This document shows positions 15,571-23,821 of a stretch of 23,821 nucleotides of DNA, in pieces. This stretch comes from DATJAJ01 sp035622335. GTDB taxonomy: Archaea > Thermoproteota > Nitrososphaeria > Nitrososphaerales > Gagatemarchaeaceae. Within the stretch, counting starts at the first letter, position 1; each line of letters opens with the position of its first letter. The notes under the pieces are model-generated. The model ran no database searches, was not told where the DNA came from, and saw only the letters and a list, made by a program, of their open reading frames with translations. Both the position numbers and the translations under genes were made by a program. The DNA lies in the NCBI GenBank assembly GCA_035622335.1, contig DASPVO010000048.1, forward strand, positions 1-23,821, in the 5' to 3' direction.

Positions 15571-16525
15571 GCTCAGCGACCTAAAGACTCAGGCGCATAA
15601 CGACTGGTGCCCCGGATGCGGTGATTTCGGGATCCTGAACGCCGTGCAGATGGCGCTCGCCGAGATGAACGTCGACCCTTCAGGCGCGGTGATGGTGTCG
15701 GGCATCGGGTGCTCCGGCAAGATTCCACACTTCGTCAAGACGTACGGAGTCCACACCCTACACGGCAGATCGCTTCCTTTCGCGACCGGGATCAAGCTGG
15801 CGAACCCCAACTTGGAGGTCATTTGCGAAGGCGGCGACGGCGATGGCCTCGGCATCGGCGTCGGGCACTTCGTCAATTCAGGGAGGAGGAACGTAGACAT
15901 GGTTTACATCATCCACGACAACGAAGTCTACGGGCTGACCAAGGGCCAAGCTTCGCCGACGATGAAGCTGGGGATGAAGACGAAGTCCCTTCCGCTGGCG
16001 AACATCAACCAGGGGATCAACCCGCTGCTTCTCGCTCTCGCGTCTGGGTACACCTTCGTCGGAAGGGGGTACGCCTACGAAGTGAGACACCTCAAGGACC
16101 TGATAATCAAGGCGGTAAGGCACAAGGGGTTCGCCTTCCTCGATGTCCTTCAACCCTGCCCAACCTACAACGACGTGCAGACAAAAGAGTACTGGGCGGG
16201 CGAAGGCAACTTGGGCGAAGACGGCAAGCAGAGGCCCAGGACGTACAAGCTCGAAGACTCTGGATTCGACCCGGTGGTGCACGTCGGCGACGAGGGAGAG
16301 GTGGAGCAGAAGCTCCACCAGGCGATTTCGAAGTCCTTCGAGTTCGGCGACCACACGCCGATCGGCGTCTTCTATCAGAACGAGCACGTGCCGACTTACG
16401 AGGAGAGGCTCAGCGGAAGAATGCCCGCCTACAGAACGTATCCACCGGCCCTCCAAGAAATCTCCCGCCCGGACGGGACTCCGCTTGCCAACGTTGGCAA
16501 GATGCTTGATTCCTTCAGGGTCTGA
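15560..16525 (+). CDS. 2-oxoacid:ferredoxin oxidoreductase, beta subunit
   Basis: This is the thiamine-diphosphate and iron-sulfur subunit of the same enzyme. [4Fe-4S] ligands are visible at C17 and C20 (WCPGCGD), C51 (GIGCSG) and in LQPCPTYND near residue 203. The TPP/Mg2+ motif is GGDGDGLGIG followed by IIHDNEVYGLTKGQASPT. At 321 residues it is typical in length. The ATG at 15560 lies inside the last codons of the alpha gene, so the two are translationally coupled and will be made in equal amounts. It is followed after 43 bp by the ITP/XTP phosphatase gene. Confidence 0.95.
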   Translation: MALKLSDLKTQAHNDWCPGCGDFGILNAVQMALAEMNVDPSGAVMVSGIGCSGKIPHFVKTYGVHTLHGRSLPFATGIKLANPNLEVICEGGDGDGLGIGVGHFVNSGRRNVDMVYIIHDNEVYGLTKGQASPTMKLGMKTKSLPLANINQGINPLLLALASGYTFVGRGYAYEVRHLKDLIIKAVRHKGFAFLDVLQPCPTYNDVQTKEYWAGEGNLGEDGKQRPRTYKLEDSGFDPVVHVGDEGEVEQKLHQAISKSFEFGDHTPIGVFYQNEHVPTYEERLSGRMPAYRTYPPALQEISRPDGTPLANVGKMLDSFRV

Positions 16526-16568
16526 AGGAGCACCGAGTCTATAAGAGCCGTGCCACGAAGGACGGGCG

Positions 16569-17099
16569 ATGATCATCGCCGTCGGGACCACCAACCCAGC
16601 AAAGCTCGATGGCGTTCGAAGGGCCTTTCAGCGTTTCTACCCTGAGTCGGCTTTCCGGCCTGTGGCTTCTGGTGATGTGACCAAGAGGCAGCCGTTCGGG
16701 CTAGAGGAGATTTCCAGGGGCGCGGTTGCCCGGGCCAAGTTCGCACTGGCCAAAGCCGGAGGAGACTTCGGGGTTGGAGTCGAAGCGGGCATCTTCGAGC
16801 TCGGCGGCTCCTTCTTCGACCATCAGCAGGCCGCGATCGTCGATACGACCGGGCTGGTCACGCTCGGGCATTCAGCTGGCTACGCCCTACCTTCGGTCCG
16901 GATACGGCGACTCCTAGACGAGGGGGACGAACTCGAAGAGTTCGGCGCTGAGCTGACGGGCGTCAAGGACATCGGGGACAGGGGAGGCATCGTCCACTAC
17001 TTCACGAACGGAGCGATTTCACGCTCTGACCTTACGGAGCAGTCCGTCCTTACAGCACTGATCCCTCGTTTGCACTCCGACCTGTACGGGCGCCCATGA
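16569..17099 (+). CDS. inosine/xanthosine triphosphatase (YjjX/DUF84 family)
   Basis: This house-cleaning NTPase hydrolyses ITP and XTP so that deaminated purines are not used by polymerases. The 176-residue protein is of family length. It opens MIIAVGTTNPAKLDGVRRAF, the substrate-binding strand-loop shared with ITPases. It has GLEEISRGAVARAKFAL at about 48-64, GVGVEAGIFELGG at 67-79 (catalytic acidic region), and the C-terminal GAELTGVKDIGDRGGIVHYFTNGAISR, which is diagnostic of this family. The start is ATG at 16569, 43 bp after the oxidoreductase beta gene. It may share that transcript or have its own: the upstream ACCGAGTCTATAAGAG at about 16530 contains a TATA-like CTATAAGA. It ends about 83 bp before the rRNA promoter TATA. 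Confidence 0.9.
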   Translation: MIIAVGTTNPAKLDGVRRAFQRFYPESAFRPVASGDVTKRQPFGLEEISRGAVARAKFALAKAGGDFGVGVEAGIFELGGSFFDHQQAAIVDTTGLVTLGHSAGYALPSVRIRRLLDEGDELEEFGAELTGVKDIGDRGGIVHYFTNGAISRSDLTEQSVLTALIPRLHSDLYGRP

Positions 17100-17181
17100 A
17101 AACCAGCGTTACTGAGCGGGCGCCTTCGCCATTTGCTGCGTCCACCTATTGACTTTATTGCGTCCGATTAACACGACAACG

Positions 17182-17190
17182 CATATATAG
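17182..17190 (+). promoter_or_regulatory. rRNA operon TATA box
   Basis: CATATATAG at 17182-17190 is the only strong TATA box between the preceding gene and 16S. An archaeal start site would be expected near 17212-17216, leaving a leader of about 170 nt before mature 16S. The surrounding 17100-17330 holds no convincing coding sequence. Confidence 0.7.
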
Positions 17191-17303
17191 CGACCGCAGG
17201 TTTCGCTTTACTTCGCGCATTATTTGGCGGCGTCTGCTCTGAGTTTAAGGGCCGAGCCCTATGCAGTGATGGTGCACGACCTCCAGGTGCGCGTACACAG
17301 TGG

Positions 17304-17328
17304 AGATCTGACATATCGTGTTAGATCT
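17304..17328 (+). promoter_or_regulatory. leader hairpin upstream of 16S
   Basis: AGATCT at each end, with inner ACA/TGT pairing, gives a hairpin in the rRNA leader just before the 16S processing stem. Its role is unknown; leader hairpins often assist rRNA folding or antitermination. Confidence 0.5.
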
Positions 17329-17331
17329 GAC

Positions 17332-17377
17332 GTGGGTTGTGCTCTACACCTCGCAGAAATGCGTGGCTGTACTCCTC
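17332..17377 (+). other. 16S processing stem, 5' strand, with bulge-helix-bulge half-site
   Basis: GTGGGTTGTGCTCTAC (17332-17347) pairs with 18940-18955. CCTC (17349-17352) pairs with 18927-18930. GCAG (17353-17356) pairs with CTGC (18920-18923). A three-base bulge AAA (17357-17359) follows. TGCGTGGCTG (17360-17369) pairs with 18910-18919, and TCCTC (17373-17377) pairs with GAGGA (18903-18907). The four-pair helix between two three-base bulges is the standard archaeal splicing-endonuclease substrate that releases pre-16S. Confidence 0.85.
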
Positions 17378-17386
17378 ATGATAATG

Positions 17387-18890
<1,504 letters not shown>

Positions 18891-18902
18891 AGAAAGAACC
18901 TT

Positions 18903-18955
18903 GAGGACTCAGCCACGCACTGCAACGAGGAGTATCTATGTAGAGCACGACCCAC
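18903..18955 (+). other. 16S processing stem, 3' strand
   Basis: This strand complements the stem upstream of 16S and supplies the second bulge, AAC (18924-18926), of the bulge-helix-bulge. Cleavage in both bulges would free pre-16S and could circularise it, as known in other archaea. Confidence 0.85.
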
Positions 18956-19077
18956 GAAAGATGCAACGTGCCGTCGTAGGACGGCATGTGAAGGGCCAGC
19001 GGTGTCGTCGACTGCCCGCGATTAAGCCGTGCATAGGGTTCGCGCAAGCATCCGCCGGGATGTTTACTCATCCGAAT
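18956..19077 (+). other. 16S-23S internal transcribed spacer without tRNA
   Basis: The rest of the spacer contains hairpins, for example GCCGTC/GACGGC near 18970-18985, but nothing with a T-arm GTTCGAATC or acceptor pairing, so no tRNA-Ala is encoded here. Many euryarchaeal operons have one; Thaumarchaeota and Crenarchaeota typically do not. The 5' strand of a 23S processing stem is probably here, but its partner is outside the window. Confidence 0.7.
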
Positions 19078-19738
19078 GCAACGACGCCGGATGGTGGATG
19101 ACTTGGCTTGGGAGGCGAAGAAGGGCGTGGCAAGCTGCGAAAAGCCTCGGGGAGGGGCATGCAACCTTCGATCCGAGGATGCCCGAATGAGGTATAACTC
19201 ACGGGGATTGCCGCAAGGCGTCCCTGTGCTCCGAGAGGAGCGCTAACCCTGGGGAAGGAAACATCTGAGTACCAGGAGGAAGAGAAATCAATTGAGATCC
19301 CGTTATTAGCGGCGAGCGAAAGCGGGAGAGCCCAAACCGAATCCGCGTGCGAAAGTACGTGGAGATGTGGGGTTCGCCGTCAGCGTTTGCAACCCTGGTT
19401 CCGTGTGGCCGAACTTGTCTGGAAAGGCAGAGGACAAAGTGTGATACTCACGTAGGCTGTCTGGGAACGGGGTTGTGCTGGCGACAGAGTACCTGGCCTT
19501 GGCAGTGGCTAGGGAAGATGGGGGAGAGCAGTCCCTAAGGCTAAACACTACCCAAGACCGATAGAAAACTAGTACCGCGAGGGAAAGTTGAAAAGTGCCC
19601 CGAAAGGGGTGTGCAAAGAGCCTGAAACCATCCGGTTACAGACGTGCGCGGCCCGAAAGGAGCACGATCCTTCTGCGAGTGCCCGCAAGGGTGCTCAAAG
19701 GAGGGTAAGCGCCCCAAGGTCGCGCGTTCCGTCTAGAA

Positions 19739-20382
19739 ATTCGGCAGAGGGGCGTATAACTGGTGAGGGCATTCAGATGCTGGCGTGACGAGCAATACAG
19801 CTTACATCTTGGGATTCGCTTTTGGGGATGGCAACATCTCCAAGAGAGGCTACCTCGTTAGACTGTACGAACAGAACAAAGAGTTCATAGACAATCTGGG
19901 ACGCATGTTTTCAGATTGCTTCGGCGTCATGCCGAAAATCTATTTGGACAGATACAACAATTCCTATGTCCTTTACAAGAACTCGAAGAACATCTGGAAC
20001 GCACTTCGTTCCATGGGTCTTCCAGTCGGAAGAAAGGCGAGGATAATCGAGGTGCCGGAATCAATCAAATCAGCTGACCCTGAGACCAAGGCTTGGTTCG
20101 TGAGCGGAGTCTTCGACGCGGAAGCGTCGTCAACATCGTTCTCAGAGCAAGGTCGTCATCCTCGAGGTTACAAGTACTTCGAAGTCAAGATGTACAGTCC
20201 ACAATTCATAGAAGACGTCAAGAGACTCTTGCTGGACGTATCGGACGAGTTCCGACCGTTGGTCTATCATTACAGTTATGGTTCGATTCTGCGATTGAAC
20301 GGGATTGAACAACTGAAGCTTGTATCGTCACGCCTGCATCTTTTGCATCCTCGATTCAGTCCGCCTGTTCACCGATCTAGAA
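19739..20382 (+). mobile_element. archaeal bulge-helix-bulge intron in 23S, encoding a LAGLIDADG endonuclease
   Basis: A 644-nt insertion splits the conserved GTTCCGTCTAGAAACACGGG region, near E. coli 23S position 550. The 8-base repeat TCTAGAAA occurs at both ends (19732-19739 and 20376-20383), so the boundaries can slide within it. Exon-exon pairing CCGT (19729-19732) with ACGG (20385-20388), central pairing CTAGA/TCTAG, a 3-nt bulge AAT and a 3-4-nt bulge AAAC, then TCGG/CCGA inside the intron, form a relaxed bulge-helix-bulge. Cleavage in the two bulges gives the correct rRNA. An internal helix, GATGC+GGCGTGACG (19776-19790) with CGTCACGCC+GCATC (20326-20340), brings the ends together around the protein-coding loop. 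No group I core elements are seen. Confidence 0.88.
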
Positions 20383-20522
20383 ACACGGGCCAGGGAGTTA
20401 ACTGTCATGGCGAGCCTAAGGGTTCGAAGCCCGAAGGCGAAGCGAAAGCGATTCTCCGCAAGGACGCAAGTCCCCAGGGAGGAGGTCCGAAACGGCCTTA
20501 CAGTCATGGCGGTTTAGACTAG
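19785..20522 (+). CDS. LAGLIDADG homing endonuclease in 23S intron 1
   Basis: This is a double-motif LAGLIDADG DNA endonuclease expected to cut intron-less 23S genes and spread the intron. Motif 1 is YILGFAFGDG (residues 7-16, catalytic D15) and motif 2 is WFVSGVFDAEA (104-114, catalytic E113); spacing and length fit monomeric enzymes. GTG at 19785 is the only start codon between the upstream in-frame stop (19764) and motif 1. In the linear gene the frame has no stop inside the intron and runs into exon 2, ending at 20522 with a tail of about 45 residues made of rRNA sequence, which is unlikely to be functional. In a circularised intron the frame continues through NSAEGRITGEGIQMLA and stops at TGA 19786-19788, giving 215 residues. 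The coordinates given are the linear reading. Confidence 0.88.
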   Translation: MTSNTAYILGFAFGDGNISKRGYLVRLYEQNKEFIDNLGRMFSDCFGVMPKIYLDRYNNSYVLYKNSKNIWNALRSMGLPVGRKARIIEVPESIKSADPETKAWFVSGVFDAEASSTSFSEQGRHPRGYKYFEVKMYSPQFIEDVKRLLLDVSDEFRPLVYHYSYGSILRLNGIEQLKLVSSRLHLLHPRFSPPVHRSRNTGQGVNCHGEPKGSKPEGEAKAILRKDASPQGGGPKRPYSHGGLD

Positions 20523-21786
20523 AAACCGAGTGATCGTGCCCTCGACAAGGTGAAGCCGGGCGAAAGCCTGGTGGAGGCCTGAAAGGGTCTTAACGTGCAA
20601 CTTAGTCCCCTGATCGGGGGCAAGGGGCCAAAAGCCTATCTAACTCGGTGATTGCTAGTTCCCACCGAAGCGGATCCCAGTCCTGTCTCCGTGGATGTTG
20701 CCGACGCTGTAGAGCACCAACGAGAAAACAAGGATCCGAAAGGGTCCACTTTCTTCTTGAACTCCGAAGGTGTCGGCGCACAAGAAGCGGGGAAGCGGGT
20801 TTATGTGGGGTAAGCCTCATAACCGAGAGGGGATTAACCCAGACTGGAGTTAAGGTCCCCAAATACGGGCTAAGTGTCAAGCTAAAGGGCGTCTTTGAGC
20901 TCAGACAGCAGGGAGGTAGGCTTAGAAGCAGCCACCCTTCAAAGATAGCGTAACAGCTCACCTGCCGAGCTTGAGGGCCCCGAAAATGGACGGGGCTAAA
21001 GCCTGTTACCGATACTCCGGACAGCTCTGTTGTACAGAGCTTGTGGTAGGTGGGCGTAGAGATTGGGCGGAAGCCGGGCCGTGAGGTCCGGTGGACCGAT
21101 TTCTAGTGCAGATCCTGGTAGTAGTAGCAGCATAGTTGGGTGAGAATCCTGACCGCCGCAAGGGCACGGTTTTCCTGGCAATGCGTCGTCAGCCAGGAGT
21201 TAGCCGATCCTAAGTGTATCCTCAACAGGGAAACACGAACTAGGGAAACTGGTCAAAATTCCAGTGCCTCTGGTGCGTCGATTTTCCGCAAGGAAAGCCA
21301 TCGGCTCCGATGCTTCGAGATAGGTCAAGCAGAGTTTATCGCTCTGTCTAATTCCTACAGTCTTGGGGAGTGTCGTAATGACGAGAACCAAGGCGAGGGA
21401 AGAATGGCGGCCCGTTGGGGTCGTTTGGCCGATTCCCGGAGACCGTGAAAACGGAGCTGGAAAGACGCGTTGGAGATCGTACCAAGATCCGACACCGGTG
21501 CCCCTAGGTGAGAAGCCTAAGGCGTGTCGGGGAACTGTAGGTAAGGGAACTCGGCAAATCAGCCCCGTACGTTAGCTAGAAGGGGTGCCTGCGTTCCTAA
21601 TGAGAAATTGGGTTCGCAGGTTGCAATGACTAGGGGGTGCCGACTGTTTACTAAAAACACAGTAAACCGCAAGTCCGAAAGGATGAGTACGGTTTATGAA
21701 TCCTGGCCAGTGCAGGTACCTAAAACCTGGGTTCAACTGGGCTAAGGGCCTGTTAACGCCGGGAGTAACTCTGACTCTCTTAAGGT

Positions 21787-22083
21787 AAACATTGGTATTG
21801 CCTTAACCAAATCTGGCTAAATGCTGGAAAGCCTGAGAATGCCACGCTAGTGCGGATTGGCCGTTAAAGGCACAACCGCACTGACAATGCGATGGCTGCA
21901 GGTTATCAGCAGGAAAGGCTCGACCTCAAGGTCGAGAATCCTCAGAGACTATACGCCAGAAGCCGCATTAGCTAGCGGCTAAGATATAGTCCGACCCATG
22001 CAGCGATGCATGGAGGTCTCGTGAAAGCGGGACCCGCCTCGTTGTGCGCGACGAGGTCTTGACGAGGGAAAGCAACAGATGTG
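21787..22083 (+). mobile_element. group I intron in 23S (near E. coli 1931), no ORF
   Basis: A 297-nt insertion sits between CTCTTAAGGT and AGCCAAATGCC. P1 is clear: exon TTAAGGT (21780-21786) pairs with the guide GCCTTAA (21800-21806), with the conserved U.G at the splice site. TTGGT (21793-21796 region) can form P10 with the 3' exon GCCAA. P6 is CTCGACC/GGTCGAG around 21919-21935. P7 is GACTATA (21947-21953) with TATAGTC (21985-21991), inside the R-like CAGAGACTATA and S-like AAGATATAGTCC. P8 is AGCCGC/GCGGCT. P9 is CCATGCA-GCGA-TGCATGG with a GNRA loop. The intron ends in the required G at 22083. No reading frame is present, so it is a minimal self-splicing element without its own endonuclease. 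Confidence 0.88.
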
Positions 22084-22929
22084 AGCCAAATGCCTTGTCG
22101 GGTGAGTTCCGACGTGCATGAATGGACCAACGAGCGCCCTACTGTCCCTATCTACGACCCGGCGAACCTACGTAAGGTGGACGAACAGTCCATCAACTTC
22201 CATCGGGGAGAGAAGTCCCTGTGGAGCTTTACTGCAGCTTGTTGCTGCGATGCGGTTGTGGTTGCAGAGTGTACCTGGGAGCCTTCGAAGCGCTGCCTTC
22301 GGGTGGCGTGGAGGCAACAATGTAACACCAGGCTCTCACGGCTGCGTCGCTAACTTCTAAGGAAGGACAACGGCAGGTGGGCAGTTCGGCTGGGGCGGCA
22401 CCCCCTTGAAAAGATATCGAGGGGGCCCTAAGGTCGGCTCATCTGGGTCAGAACTCCAGAGTTGACGGCAAGGCGAAAAGCCGGCCTGACAGGACGCTTA
22501 AACGCAGAGCGCTCTGCTGCGAAAGCATGGCCTAGCGATCCTCCGTGTCCTCACTGTTGGGGGCCGGAGGTGACAGAAAAGTTACCCCAGGGGTAACAGG
22601 CTCGTCGCGGGCGAGAGCTCCAATCGACCCCGCGGTTTGGTACCTCGGCCTCTCGAAGAGGCCTTGGGGCAGAATCGTGGTAACGCGATTGAAGTGACCG
22701 TAAAAAATACGAGTATCGGCTTATAACGGCGAAACCCTCCCTCCTAACACCAGGAGCCGCGGCAACGCGGTCATTTTGGGAAGAGCGGGAGAAGGGTAAC
22801 GCCGTGGGAAGTCCAACGGGATTTCAGCACCCCGGTCAGATGGAAGGGAAATCTACGTCTAAATTCGCGAGGCTGCATCCAACACAATCAGTTTCGTCGC
22901 CGTAATCTACGCCAATAGCGTGGTCGCGG

Positions 22930-22939
22930 CTTAAATACG
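22930..22939 (+). promoter_or_regulatory. TATA box of the intron-borne GYD gene
   Basis: CTTAAATACG at 22930-22939 is centred 28 nt before the ATG at 22963, the same spacing seen for the leaderless genes elsewhere in the window. A 7-bp hairpin (CGGCGCT/AGCGCTG, 22942-22960) fills the space up to the start codon and could be an operator or RNA structure. Confidence 0.6.
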
Positions 22940-22962
22940 ATCGGCGCTCAGACAGCGCTGCA

Positions 22963-23241
22963 ATGTGGTTCGTAACCCTCGTGAAAAACACTCAGGCTCC
23001 GACCAAGGAGAACGCGATGAAAGGGCAGGAGGTGATGAAGGAGGCCGAATCGTGGGGCGTCAAGTTCCACCAAGGCTTCTTCACCCTCGGACCATACGAC
23101 GCGGTATGGGTAACCGAGGCTCCTGACGAGAAGACGGCGCTGAGGGTCGCGCTGCTGTTCAACAGCAGACTGGGCGGCTCCTCGGTGTCCATGCCCGCAG
23201 TCGCTTTCGACGAGGTCATGGGCTGGGTAGCAAAGATGTAG
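22963..23241 (+). CDS. GYD-domain protein encoded inside 23S intron 3
   Basis: This 92-residue protein matches the GYD family along its whole length: MWFVTLVKNTQAPTKENAMKG (first strand), a helix GQEVMKEAESWGVKFHQGFF, the signature TLGPYDAVWVTEAPDEKTALRVALLFNSRLG, and a final strand with SVSMPAVAFDEVM. GYD proteins are small dimeric alpha-beta barrel-type proteins common in archaea and bacteria; their function is not established. It has its own TATA box and a hairpin plus T-rich tract after the stop, so it looks like an independent gene rather than a product of rRNA transcription. It bears no resemblance to LAGLIDADG, GIY-YIG, HNH or His-Cys endonucleases. Coding is on the same strand as 23S. 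Confidence 0.85.
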   Translation: MWFVTLVKNTQAPTKENAMKGQEVMKEAESWGVKFHQGFFTLGPYDAVWVTEAPDEKTALRVALLFNSRLGGSSVSMPAVAFDEVMGWVAKM

Positions 23242-23273
23242 AGGACGGCACGACCGTCCTCACGGTTTTCTTT
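23241..23273 (+). terminator. terminator-like hairpin after GYD gene
   Basis: GAGGACGG (23241-23248) and CCGTCCTC (23254-23261) form a perfect 8-bp hairpin with a 5-nt loop, followed by ACGG and TTTTCTTT. It begins at the last base of the stop codon. Archaeal termination depends mainly on the T tract; the hairpin may instead stabilise the mRNA 3' end. Confidence 0.55.
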
Positions 23274-23739
23274 CATCCGATTGGAAAAAGGTAGGTTCGG
23301 TCAGGCATCACTGCGGATAGCGCGCGGGTTCCACCACTCCGAGGGAGTCGTCTTTGCTTGGACGGCGTTGACGCTCCATCGCTCGAAGGGTGAGGAAGCC
23401 GCGCCGAAGAAACATCCCGGATGCCAAACCGAAAGAATCAGTGTGAGGTAACGACCTAACCGTTGTGACCCCGTAACGACTGAGCGCGCAGAAGAATGGC
23501 GCAATGAGATGGCTTGGAGAGCAAGCTCGAGAATCCCGCAAGGGACGCGCTTCGTTCCGACGGAGCGTGACAAACAAAAACTCGGGTGCGCATCACAAAA
23601 CTCCGAACCATCACACGCCGACCCCCCGCTAGTGCGCGGGGGTGAAGACATAGTCTAACTCCGGGCGAAATCCCGGGTAAAGTTGCGATGTCGGCTCTTC
23701 CCATCCTGGTCCTGCAGCAGGGGCCAAGGGTGGGGCTGC

Positions 23740-23793
<54 letters not shown>

Positions 23794-23821
23794 CCTCTAC
23801 CTGATGGAAGCGGTGGTTGAC

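Larger units (their letters stand above)
22646..23685 (+). mobile_element. large group I-like intron in 23S (near E. coli 2500) carrying a GYD gene
   Basis: About 1040 nt separate TTGGTACCT from CGATGTCGGC; the boundary can shift two bases because CG occurs at both ends. The 3' end is group I-like: an S-like element AAGACATAGTCT at 23645-23656, an R-like TAACGACTGAG at 23474-23484 whose GACT pairs with AGTC of S, a P9 hairpin CCGGG-loop-CCCGG, and a terminal G at 23685 after U-ended exon 1. Near the 5' end, ATCG-T-GGTA (22674-22682) is complementary to both exon ends (TACC and CGAT), but has U opposite the splice-site U where G is expected. A 7-bp hairpin GGCCTCT/AGAGGCC begins at 22647. I could not trace P3-P6 with confidence. 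Insertion here is certain; the group I class is probable. Confidence 0.7.

Noticed and set aside
18891..19077. Possible tRNA-Ala in the 16S-23S spacer.
   Set aside because: No T-arm, acceptor pairing or UGC anticodon loop could be found.
19588..19788. Short frame running from 23S exon 1 into intron 1.
   Set aside because: Its first 150 bases are conserved rRNA. Its last 16 codons matter only as the post-junction part of the circular endonuclease frame.
22081..22360. Two overlapping frames of 80-90 codons in 23S.
   Set aside because: The sequence is conserved 23S domain IV-V exon; the peptides have no protein features.
22646..23685. Assembly chimera explaining the GYD gene within 23S.
   Set aside because: Both 23S flanks meet exactly at a known intron site, and group I-like S and P9 elements lie at the 3' boundary, which a random chimera would not produce. 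Read-level confirmation is still needed.
23301..23704. Minus-strand frames of 82-116 codons in the 3' part of intron 3.
   Set aside because: They overlap the R, P9 and S elements of the intron, and their Ser/Arg/Pro-rich peptides lack recognisable domains; no start signals were seen.

Overview
The window comes from an archaeal chromosome, most likely a member of the Thaumarchaeota (Nitrososphaeria) or a close relative. The evidence is an archaeal 16S 5' end, an rRNA spacer with no tRNA-Ala, TATA boxes about 27 nt upstream of nearly leaderless start codons, and archaeal forms of release factor 1, UMP kinase, primase large subunit and an AbrB-PhoU regulator. No ammonia-oxidation gene is present, so lifestyle cannot be read from this piece. 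At least six of the seventeen protein genes appear to start with TTG.

Region 1-6700 is housekeeping. On the minus strand lie valS (3' part off the edge), a primase large-subunit-like gene, a YchF/OBG-family GTPase with a TGS domain, a small winged-helix membrane protein and the release factor gene prf1. The UMP kinase gene pyrH is divergent on the plus strand and is followed by a CNNM/CorC-type membrane protein with CBS domains. Region 7755-12116 is transport. A DrrAB-like ABC exporter pair on the plus strand converges on a minus-strand metal-ion ABC importer (binding protein, ATPase, permease), whose binding residues look more like manganese/iron than zinc. Next is a tRNA-Leu(CAA) that appears to carry two introns. 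An AbrB-PhoU regulator is divergent from a two-gene 2-oxoacid:ferredoxin oxidoreductase, followed by an ITP/XTP phosphatase gene.

Region 17100-23821 is the rRNA operon: promoter, leader, a well-formed bulge-helix-bulge 16S processing stem, 16S, spacer, and most of a 23S gene interrupted three times. Intron 1 (about 644 bp, near E. coli position 550) is an archaeal-type intron encoding a LAGLIDADG endonuclease. Its reading frame has no stop in the linear intron but closes exactly if the RNA is circular, where the stop overlaps the start as GTGA. Intron 2 (297 bp, near E. coli 1931) is an ORF-less group I intron with clear P1, P7 and P8. Intron 3 (about 1040 bp, near E. coli 2500) has a group I-like 3' end and carries no endonuclease. 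Instead it carries a small GYD-domain protein gene with its own TATA box and terminator-like hairpin.

The most unusual content is this 23S gene. It combines two intron classes, a circular-RNA reading frame and an apparently autonomous non-endonuclease passenger gene.
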